NCBI GenBank assembly: GCA_946481445.1
Contig: CAMLOA010000047.1
Span: 1 to 9,089, forward strand
Source: an uncultured Devosia sp.
Lineage (GTDB): Bacteria; Pseudomonadota; Alphaproteobacteria; Rhizobiales; Devosiaceae
DNA: 9,089 nt
Direction of reading: 5' to 3'
The position numbers were made by a program, and so were the translations under genes. The notes beneath the pieces are model-generated. The model was given only the letters and a program-made list of their open reading frames with translations, was not told the origin of the DNA and searched no databases. This document shows positions 1 to 5,536 of this stretch, piece by piece; the stretch's first letter is position 1, and every line of letters starts with the position of its first letter.

Positions 1-1
1 C

Positions 2-613
2 GCCGTCGTCGGCTCGGGCATCATGGCCGAAACGCTGACGCAGGACATTGCCCTGGCCCTGTTGTGCAACACCATCGCCACGGGGGCGGTGCTTGTCGTC
101 CTGATCAGCATGCTGGGGCCGGTTTCGGGCGCCCATTTCAATCCGGCGGTGTCGCTCGTCTTTGCGCTGCGCGGCGAGATGGACGCGCGTCACCTGCTGG
201 CTTATGTGACCGCGCAGATCGGCGGGGCCGTGGCCGGCGCGCTGCTGGCCCATGCCATGTTCGACCAGGGGCTGTGGCAGGCCTCCGCGCATGTGCGCAC
301 CGGCGGTGCACAATGGCTGTCCGAAGGGGTGGCAACCTTCGGCCTCGTCGCGGTGATCTTGGCGGGAATCCGGCACCGGCCCGAGGGCGTTCCCTGGCTG
401 GTGGGTCTCTACATTACCGCCGCCTACTGGTTCACCGCCTCGACCTCGTTTGCCAACCCGGCAGTCACCATCGGCCGCACCCTGACGGACACGTTTTCGG
501 GCATACGGCCGCTCGATGCGCCGCTGTTCATTCTTGCCCAGCTGGGTGGTGCCGTCCTGGCCCTGGCCCTGATGGGCTGGCTGCTCACCCCCAAACCATC
601 AGGCGCATCATGA
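2..613 (+). CDS. aqpS: Aquaporin/aquaglyceroporin, AqpS-like, 5' end outside window
   Basis: Membrane channel of the MIP family, likely passing arsenite and other small neutral solutes across the inner membrane. The reading frame is open to the left edge. The first in-frame ATG (23) lies inside the first membrane helix, so the true start is upstream and about 203 residues are visible. Both family hallmark loops are present: N-P-A at 140-148 and N-P-A at 455-463, the second followed four residues on by the conserved selectivity-filter Arg (N-P-A-V-T-I-G-R). Hydrophobic helices surround both. The stop overlaps the start of arsC (ATGA at 610-613). An aquaporin in an ars operon is established for Sinorhizobium meliloti, where AqpS lets arsenite made by ArsC leave the cell down its gradient. 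The MIP family is certain; the AqpS assignment rests mainly on the arsC neighbour. An ArsR gene just upstream would be expected but is out of view. Confidence 0.9.
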   Translation, partial: AVVGSGIMAETLTQDIALALLCNTIATGAVLVVLISMLGPVSGAHFNPAVSLVFALRGEMDARHLLAYVTAQIGGAVAGALLAHAMFDQGLWQASAHVRTGGAQWLSEGVATFGLVAVILAGIRHRPEGVPWLVGLYITAAYWFTASTSFANPAVTIGRTLTDTFSGIRPLDAPLFILAQLGGAVLALALMGWLLTPKPSGAS

Positions 614-1032
614 CCGTCACCATCTACCACAATCCCGAATGCGGCACGTCGCGCAATACGCTGGCCATGATCCGGCAGAGCGGCGTCGAACCCGAGGTGA
701 TCGAATATCTCGTCACCCCGCCCAGCCGCGACCGCCTGGCCTGGCTGATCGGCCAGGCAGGTCTGACGGTGCGCGCGGCCATCCGCGAGAAGGGCACGCC
801 CTATGCCGATCTGGGGCTTGATGATGTGGCGCTGGGCGATGAGGCTCTGCTGGACGCCATGCTCGCCCACCCCATCCTCATCAACCGGCCCTTCGTGGTG
901 ACGCCCCGGGGCGTGCGGCTCTGCCGCCCGTCCGAGGCGGTGCTCGACATCCTCGAGAACCCCGATATCGGCCCCTTCACCAAGGAAGACGGCGAAGTCG
1001 TGATCGATGCAGAGGGGCGGCGGCTCCTCTAG
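610..1032 (+). CDS. arsC: Arsenate reductase, glutaredoxin-dependent ArsC
   Basis: Cytoplasmic enzyme of 140 residues, typical family length, that reduces arsenate to arsenite using glutathione and glutaredoxin. The N-terminus carries the family motif H-N-P-x-C-G-T-S-R with catalytic Cys11. Arg59, Arg93 and Arg106 fall where E. coli R773 ArsC has its anion-binding Arg60, Arg94 and Arg107 (a constant offset of one), so the active site looks complete. The ATG at 610 overlaps the TGA of the aquaporin gene, which implies translational coupling; only a weak AGG lies just upstream. This start places the catalytic Cys at the usual position, whereas the much longer open frame upstream only shadows the aquaporin gene. 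The product arsenite is the expected substrate of the adjacent channel. The related YffB/Spx-like proteins are the alternative, but the full Cys plus three Arg set favours a true arsenate reductase. Confidence 0.93.
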   Translation: MTVTIYHNPECGTSRNTLAMIRQSGVEPEVIEYLVTPPSRDRLAWLIGQAGLTVRAAIREKGTPYADLGLDDVALGDEALLDAMLAHPILINRPFVVTPRGVRLCRPSEAVLDILENPDIGPFTKEDGEVVIDAEGRRLL

Positions 1033-1165
1033 CCTGCCCCGCCTGCACGACCGGCGGTTTTGCCGCAGGCGCCCCGCCCAATCGAGCCATCGGATAAACG
1101 CCATGTTAAGGCTAACGCATGGAGAATGAGCGCGTGACATCCCCGTCCGCGCGAGTAATGCGTCC

Positions 1166-2029
1166 ATGCGTCTTCTGATCGGTATCCTTGTCGTGTTCGC
1201 CAGCGTGTTCGGGGGCTACATGGCTCTGGGCGGGCATATCGAAGTGCTCTGGCAGCCCTGGGAATTCGTCATCATCCTGGGCGCGGCAATCGGTGCCTTC
1301 ATCATCGGCAATACCGGGCCGATCATCAAGGGCACGATGGGCACGTTCGGGACCATGTTCAAGGGTCCCCAATACAACAAGGCCGCCTATCTCGAACTGC
1401 TGGCCATGCAGTTCTCGCTCTACAAGCTCGTGCAGTCCAAGGGCATCCTGGCGCTGGAACAGCATATCGAAAACCCGCACGAATCCACGCTGTTCAACCG
1501 GTTCCCGACCTTTGCCAAGAACCACCATGCGGTTGAGTTCGTGTGCGACTATCTGCGCATGGTCACGCTCGGGTCCAACAATGTCCACGAGATGGAAGCC
1601 CTCATGGACGAGGAACTGGAGACCCATCACCAGGAACAGCACCGGCTGATCAACGCCGTGCAGGCGCTGGCCGACGGCACGCCGGCACTGGGCATCGTGG
1701 CCGCCGTGCTGGGCGTGATCAAGACCATGGGCGCCATTTCCGAGCCGCCCGAAGTGCTGGGCCACATGATCGGCGGCGCCCTGGTGGGTACCTTCTTCGG
1801 CGTGTTCGTCGCCTATGGCTTCTTCGCCCCAATGGCCCAGTCGCTGCGCAACATCTACGAGGCCGAGAATAAGTATTTCCTCTCGCTCAAGGTTGGCCTT
1901 CTGGCCCATATTTCCGGCCAGGTGCCGGTCATGGCCATCGAGTTCGCCCGCAAGGCGCTGATGAGCGAGGATCGTCCCACCTTTGCGGAAGTGGACGCCG
2001 CCACCGCCAACCTGCCCGCCGCCAGCTGA
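1166..2029 (+). CDS. motA: Flagellar motor stator protein MotA
   Basis: Inner-membrane subunit (287 residues) of the proton-conducting stator that turns the flagellar rotor. Four membrane segments are visible: about 3-22 and 33-50 near the N-terminus, then about 173-192 and 202-223, separated by the long cytoplasmic loop that contacts FliG. Pro173 and Pro222 have the same numbers as the two functionally essential prolines of E. coli MotA. Glu98 of the loop is kept in an L-E-x-x-I-E-N-P context. The position of E. coli Arg90 seems to hold Gln, with Lys92 close by. The ATG at 1166 gives the standard N-terminus but has no good Shine-Dalgarno sequence, only GCGAG about 10 bases upstream. motB follows after 25 bases. 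The 133-base gap after arsC suggests an independent transcript. No other flagellar gene is in the window. Confidence 0.96.
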   Translation: MRLLIGILVVFASVFGGYMALGGHIEVLWQPWEFVIILGAAIGAFIIGNTGPIIKGTMGTFGTMFKGPQYNKAAYLELLAMQFSLYKLVQSKGILALEQHIENPHESTLFNRFPTFAKNHHAVEFVCDYLRMVTLGSNNVHEMEALMDEELETHHQEQHRLINAVQALADGTPALGIVAAVLGVIKTMGAISEPPEVLGHMIGGALVGTFFGVFVAYGFFAPMAQSLRNIYEAENKYFLSLKVGLLAHISGQVPVMAIEFARKALMSEDRPTFAEVDAATANLPAAS

Positions 2030-2040
2030 TACGACCTGAA

Positions 2041-2046
2041 GGGGAG
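2041..2046 (+). promoter_or_regulatory. Ribosome binding site of motB
   Basis: GGGGAG lies eight bases before the motB ATG at 2055 in the 25-base motA-motB gap. It fixes the motB start and contrasts with the poor site ahead of motA. Confidence 0.7.
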
Positions 2047-2054
2047 CGGCAGAC

Positions 2055-2975
2055 ATGGCCGGCTTCGACGAGCAGCCCATCATCATCAAGAAGGTCAAGA
2101 AGGCCGCCCATGGCCACCATGGCGGCGCCTGGAAGATCGCCTATGCCGACTTCGTGACCGCCATGATGGCCTTCTTCCTGTTGCTCTGGCTCATCAGCAT
2201 GACCACGCCCGAGCAGAAGGAAGGCCTGGCACAGTATTTCGCCCCCGGTAGCATCAGCCCGACCACCAGCGGCGCCGGCGGGCTGATGGGCAGCACCGCA
2301 CTGGGGCAGGAAGGCGCCATGATGGCCGGGTCCCAGCCGGGGCAGGAGAACGAAGCCGTGCCGCCGCGCGGCGAGGAATTCGGCACCGCCGAGGGCGGCA
2401 AGGCCGATGACACGGGGGTGAGCGGGGGCACGTTCGAAGCCGCCATGACCTCCCAGTTCGACCTGCAGTCCAGCCAGGACCAGGAATTTCACAGCGCGGC
2501 CGCCAGCATCCGGCAGGCCTGGCAGGCCCTGCCCGACATCACCAACATTGCCGATAACCTGATCGTGGAGGAGACCGAGGAAGGCCTCAACATCCGCATC
2601 ATCGATCAGGAGGGCCGCCCCATGTTCCCCGAGGGCTCCAAGTATCCGCTCGAGCCGACGCGCGCGGCGATCGCGGCCATCGCCCCCGTGCTGCAGCGCC
2701 TGTCACAGCCCATCCGCATTTCGGGCCACACCGCGGCAGGCGGAACCTATGCCAATCCGCGCTACGGCCCATGGGAGCTCTCGAGCGACCGGGCCAATGT
2801 CGTCCGCGGCATACTGGGCGAATTCGGGCTGGCCGACGACCGCATCAGCGCCGTGCTGGGGCGCTCGACTGCCGATCCGTTCTTCCTCAACGACCCCTAT
2901 ATGGCGGCCAACGAGCGGATCGAAATCACCGTGCTGCGCGAGGCTTCGCCCGTGCCGGCCGGGCTGACGCCGTGA
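2055..2975 (+). CDS. motB: Flagellar motor stator protein MotB
   Basis: Partner of MotA (306 residues), which anchors the stator to peptidoglycan and carries the proton. A basic, His-rich N-terminus is followed by one membrane helix (about 31-50) containing Asp32, the same number as the proton-accepting Asp of E. coli MotB, in the A-D-F-V-T-A-M-M context. A plug-like amphipathic stretch (T-P-E-Q-K-E-G-L-A-Q-Y-F, 51-62) follows, then a low-complexity Gly/Ala/Glu linker (about 65-130) and a C-terminal OmpA-like domain (about 175-296). In that domain L-S-x-x-R-A (242-247) is kept, but the usual G-H-T-D reads G-H-T-A (Ala227) and the usual N-W-E-L reads P-W-E-L (Pro239). The Asp normally helps bind diaminopimelate. 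The gene forms an operon with motA. Identity is certain; the effect of the changes is unknown. Confidence 0.95.
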   Translation: MAGFDEQPIIIKKVKKAAHGHHGGAWKIAYADFVTAMMAFFLLLWLISMTTPEQKEGLAQYFAPGSISPTTSGAGGLMGSTALGQEGAMMAGSQPGQENEAVPPRGEEFGTAEGGKADDTGVSGGTFEAAMTSQFDLQSSQDQEFHSAAASIRQAWQALPDITNIADNLIVEETEEGLNIRIIDQEGRPMFPEGSKYPLEPTRAAIAAIAPVLQRLSQPIRISGHTAAGGTYANPRYGPWELSSDRANVVRGILGEFGLADDRISAVLGRSTADPFFLNDPYMAANERIEITVLREASPVPAGLTP

Positions 2976-2987
2976 GAGCTCAATAAT

Positions 2988-3006
2988 CATACAATTAACT
3001 TGTATG
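2988..3006. promoter_or_regulatory. Operator-like perfect inverted repeat ahead of GH127 gene
   Basis: CATACAA-TTAAC-TTGTATG is a perfect 7+7 inverted repeat with a 5-base spacer, in an AT-rich patch unlike its GC-rich surroundings, 48 bases before the GH127 start. It looks like a site for a dimeric repressor; GntR- and LacI-type regulators commonly control such sugar genes. The right arm includes TTGTAT (3000-3005), which could be a poor -35 box with TATCCT (3024-3029) as -10 at 18-base spacing, so binding would block the promoter. TACAAT (2990-2995) is an alternative -10. No regulator gene is in the window, and the promoter boxes are weak. Confidence 0.5.
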
Positions 3007-3026
3007 GCAGTGTGGGACATGGCTAT

Positions 3027-3043
3027 CCTCGCGTGACGCGAGG
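3027..3043 (+). promoter_or_regulatory. Hairpin overlapping the GH127 ribosome binding site
   Basis: CCTCGCG-TGA-CGCGAGG is a perfect GC-rich 7-base-pair inverted repeat with a 3-base loop. The Shine-Dalgarno AGGAG (3041-3045) begins inside the right arm, eight bases before the ATG at 3054. In the mRNA the stem would pair the first three bases of the ribosome binding site and could lower translation. It could equally be a second DNA operator next to the one at 2988-3006. Confidence 0.45.
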
Positions 3044-3053
3044 AGAATCCACC

Positions 3054-4964
3054 ATGAGCCGCTATGCCCCTGTCCCCTTCCCTGACGTGAAACTGGAAGG
3101 CAGGTTCTGGCATGAGCGGCTGGAGACGGTGCTGACCCGCACCATTCCCAGCCAGCATCGCAAGCTGGCCGAATATACGATCCTCGATTCGATCAAGCTC
3201 CCCCAGCCGCCACCGCCGCTGCGCTTTCCCCGGCATCCCAATGGCTTCACCGTACAGGTGTTCTGGGACAGTGACGTGGGTAAGTGGATCGAGGCGGCCA
3301 GCTATGCTCTGGCTCATCGCCGTGACACTGATATCGAGGCCAGGATCGAGGCGATCGTCGATGACTTCGAGAAGGCACAGGCGCCCGATGGCTACCTCAA
3401 CTGCTGGTATCTGGGGCGGGAGCCCGACAAGCGCTGGACCAACCTGCGCGACAACCACGAGATGTACAATGCCGGCCACCTGCTCGAAGGAGCGATCGCC
3501 TATTTCAGGGTGACGGGCCGACGGCGGTGGCTCGACATCATGGAGCGGTATCTCGACCACATCTATTCGGTGTTCGGCACCGGCCCGGGTCAGAAGCGCG
3601 GCTATGACGGGCACGAGGAAATCGAACTGGCGCTGATGAAGCTCTACGCCCTCACCGGCGAGAAGAAGCACCTGGATTTTGCCACCTATCTCATCAACGA
3701 GCGCGGGCAATCCAATCCGCATTATTTCGACATCGAGAGGGAAGCCCGCGAAGGCCGGGAGGCGAGCCAGCGCTACGTCTACAGCAATTACGAATACAGC
3801 CAGAGCCACAAGCCGGTGCGCGAACAGGACAAGGTGGTCGGCCATGCCGTGCGCGCCATGTATCTGTATACGGCCATGGCGGACCTGGCCAAGGAACTGG
3901 ACGATGCCGGGCTCAAGCGCGCCTGCGAGGTCCTTTGGGACGACGTGATGGAGACCAAGATGTATGTGACCGCGGGCCTGGGCCCGTCGGCACACAATGA
4001 GGGCTTCACGCACGACTTCGACCTTCCCAACCAGACCGCCTATGCAGAAACCTGCGCCTCGGTGGCGCTGATCTTCTGGGCCCAGCGCATGCTGCACCTC
4101 GATCTCGACGGCAAGTATGGCGACATCCTTGAGCTGGCCATGTTCAATGGCGCCCTGTCCGGCCTGTCGCGGGATGGGGAGCACTATTTCTATGCCAATC
4201 CGCTCGAGAGCGATGGCACGCCCACGCGGTGGGACTGGCACACCTGCCCCTGCTGCACGATGAATGTGAGCCGCCTGGTGGCTTCGGTTGGCGGGTACTT
4301 CCTGTCCGTGGCCAAGGACGGCGTTGCCTTCCATCTCTATGGCGGCATTTCCAGCGACGTCGTCATCGGGGGGACCAGGGTCTCGCTGCGCGAGGTCTCC
4401 ACCTATCCCTGGTCGGGTGACATCGCCATCCATGTCGATCCGGAGCAGCCGGCGGCCTTCGACGTCAAGCTGCGCATTCCCGGCTGGTGCCAGGATGCGC
4501 GGGTTTCGGTCAACGGCGATGTGGTGGACATGGGCGCGGTCGGCAATGGCTACCTCACGATCCGCCGGACATGGCGCAAGGGCGACGTCGTCACGATGGA
4601 CCTGCCCATGCCTCCCGTGCGGCTCTATGCGCATCCCGGCGTGATCATGGATGCCGGCCGCGTCGCCTTGAAGCGCGGGCCGCTCGTCTACTGCCTCGAG
4701 GAGGCCGACAATCCGGGAGGCCGCGTACAGCGGCTCAAGTTGCCGCGCGCAGCCGAACTGCGGGCTGAAACGCGTGCCGATCTCTTCGATGGCATCGTCA
4801 CCCTCAAGGCCGACGCTCTGGCTATCCGCGAAAGCGATTGGCAGACCCTCTACCGCTCCACGCCACCCGTTGACGAAAAGGCGACGCTCACCGCCCTGCC
4901 CTATTATTTGTGGGCCAACCGGGGCCAGGGCTCGATGATTGTCTGGGTGCCAGAAGTGCAGTAG
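3054..4964 (+). CDS. GH127 beta-L-arabinofuranosidase-like glycoside hydrolase
   Basis: Glycoside hydrolase of 636 residues (COG3533; GH127), predicted to cleave beta-L-arabinofuranosyl residues from plant-derived arabino-oligosaccharides. No signal peptide is visible, so it should act in the cytoplasm on imported oligosaccharides. By memory of Bifidobacterium HypBA1 (Zn ligands Glu338, Cys340, Cys417, Cys418, with Cys417 the nucleophile; His142, His194, His270 and Glu322 also in the active site), the matching residues here are His135, His187, His264, Glu316, Glu332, Cys334, Cys400 and Cys401. The two Cys sit in W-H-T-C-P-C-C-T-M-N. An (alpha/alpha)6 barrel (to about 410) is followed by beta-rich C-terminal domains. 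The ATG at 3054 was chosen for AGGAG at 3041-3045; a TTG at 3000 in the same frame has no such site. It is a lone gene with no transporter beside it. Other COG3533 activities, such as those on branched pectin sugars, cannot be excluded. Confidence 0.88.
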   Translation: MSRYAPVPFPDVKLEGRFWHERLETVLTRTIPSQHRKLAEYTILDSIKLPQPPPPLRFPRHPNGFTVQVFWDSDVGKWIEAASYALAHRRDTDIEARIEAIVDDFEKAQAPDGYLNCWYLGREPDKRWTNLRDNHEMYNAGHLLEGAIAYFRVTGRRRWLDIMERYLDHIYSVFGTGPGQKRGYDGHEEIELALMKLYALTGEKKHLDFATYLINERGQSNPHYFDIEREAREGREASQRYVYSNYEYSQSHKPVREQDKVVGHAVRAMYLYTAMADLAKELDDAGLKRACEVLWDDVMETKMYVTAGLGPSAHNEGFTHDFDLPNQTAYAETCASVALIFWAQRMLHLDLDGKYGDILELAMFNGALSGLSRDGEHYFYANPLESDGTPTRWDWHTCPCCTMNVSRLVASVGGYFLSVAKDGVAFHLYGGISSDVVIGGTRVSLREVSTYPWSGDIAIHVDPEQPAAFDVKLRIPGWCQDARVSVNGDVVDMGAVGNGYLTIRRTWRKGDVVTMDLPMPPVRLYAHPGVIMDAGRVALKRGPLVYCLEEADNPGGRVQRLKLPRAAELRAETRADLFDGIVTLKADALAIRESDWQTLYRSTPPVDEKATLTALPYYLWANRGQGSMIVWVPEVQ

Positions 4965-4987
4965 CCGGAGCCACCGGCCAAACGAAA

Positions 4988-5013
4988 GCCGACGCCCTGG
5001 ATAGGACGTCGGC
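4988..5013. terminator. Hairpin between convergent genes (GH127 and PRC-barrel)
   Basis: GCCGACG (4988-4994) pairs with CGTCGGC (5007-5013). After one mismatch the stem continues as CCT/AGG around a GGAT loop. It lies 23 bases after the GH127 stop and 37 bases after the minus-strand PRC-barrel stop. Read on the minus strand the stem is followed by the T-rich CTTTCGTTT, a plausible intrinsic terminator. On the plus strand there is no T run, so termination of the GH127 message there is less sure. Confidence 0.6.
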
Positions 5014-5050
5014 CAACAGTATCATTTGGTGCTGAAATGAGGCTGTCTGG

Positions 5051-5437
5051 TTAGATCCAGTACGGCGCAACACCGTAATAGTCATAGACCCGGCGACCGT
5101 TCTCGGCCGTCCAGTAGTCGTCGCTGTCATCGTATTTCGGTGCGCCTTCCAACTGCTCCTTGGTCACGTCGACACGATAGCCGCCGAGGCTTTCGTCATA
5201 GTTCAGCTTGGACCAGGGCAGCGGATAGTGATCGTGGCCGATGCCAAGGAAGCCGCCGCAGCTGAGCACGGCATAGGAGACCTTGCCGCTGCGCTTCTCG
5301 ACCAGAATGCGCTCGATCGAGCCGATATGCTCGCCGCGCGGGTCATAGACCTTGGTCCCTTCCACCTTGTCGGAGGCGATCAGATCGTGGGTTTCCTTGA
5401 CGTCGGCGTCGCGATTGCGAATGTCGTCATAAGCCAT
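5051..5437 (-). CDS. PRC-barrel domain protein, stress-regulated
   Basis: Small soluble protein of 128 residues with one PRC-barrel fold, named after the photosynthetic reaction centre H subunit and RimM. The domain covers about residues 20-95: an L-I-A-S-D-K-V-E-G-T-x-V-Y-D start, G-E-H-I-G-S-I-E-R-I-L-V, then K-x-S-Y-A-V-L-S and the F-L-G-I-G-H-D-H-Y-P-L-P-W-S-K-L segment typical of alphaproteobacterial single-domain members. The C-terminus is rich in Asp and Tyr. The molecular role of such proteins is unknown; many are induced under stress. The ATG at 5435-5437 was chosen because GAGGAG (5445-5450) sits seven bases upstream and the domain starts properly; the in-frame extension to 5524 looks like leader DNA and contains the promoter. 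An EcfG-type promoter at 5471-5496 implies control by the general stress response. The gene appears to be monocistronic. Confidence 0.9.
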   Translation of the reverse strand: MAYDDIRNRDADVKETHDLIASDKVEGTKVYDPRGEHIGSIERILVEKRSGKVSYAVLSCGGFLGIGHDHYPLPWSKLNYDESLGGYRVDVTKEQLEGAPKYDDSDDYWTAENGRRVYDYYGVAPYWI

Positions 5438-5444
5438 CTTCGAG

Positions 5445-5450
5445 CTCCTC
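5445..5450 (-). promoter_or_regulatory. Ribosome binding site of the PRC-barrel gene
   Basis: GAGGAG on the minus strand, seven bases before the ATG at 5437. It decides the start in favour of 5437 over in-frame upstream codons. Confidence 0.75.
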
Positions 5451-5470
5451 TTTGTTGCGTGTGACAGGTC

Positions 5471-5496
5471 AACGTGAGGTGCGCGCGCGGAGTTCC
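5471..5496 (-). promoter_or_regulatory. EcfG-type general stress response promoter
   Basis: On the minus strand GGAAC (5496-5492) is followed by exactly 17 bases and then CGTT (5474-5471). This is the consensus spacing and sequence of promoters read by EcfG, the alphaproteobacterial general stress sigma factor (-35 GGAAC, -10 CGTT). Transcription would start near 5464, leaving a leader of about 27 bases with the ribosome binding site at 5445-5450. The match is complete in both boxes, and PRC-barrel genes are frequent members of this regulon. Confidence 0.8.
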
Positions 5497-5536
5497 GCCC
5501 CCGGCCGATCACAACATGATGCAAGTCTCCAGAGGC

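Noticed and set aside
1041..1070. Possible terminator after arsC (GCCTGC...GCAGGC)
   Set aside because: The six-base arms enclose an 18-base loop with competing weak inner pairings and no T run follows, so it is not a convincing terminator.
1119..1178. Twenty-codon upstream reading frame overlapping the motA start
   Set aside because: It has no ribosome binding site and ordinary codon content; short frames like this are expected by chance.
3000..3053. TTG at 3000 as an upstream start for the GH127 protein
   Set aside because: The 18 extra residues would be encoded by the palindrome and hairpin leader, and TTG 3000 has no ribosome binding site, while ATG 3054 has AGGAG at the right distance.
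2703..4634. Long minus-strand open frame (643 codons) opposite motB and GH127
   Set aside because: It is antisense to two well-supported genes, its His/Arg/Gly-rich composition is typical of high-GC shadow frames, and it shows no recognisable domain.
5438..5524. N-terminal extension of the PRC-barrel protein to 5524
   Set aside because: The extension would cover the EcfG promoter and the ribosome binding site, and lacks domain-like sequence.
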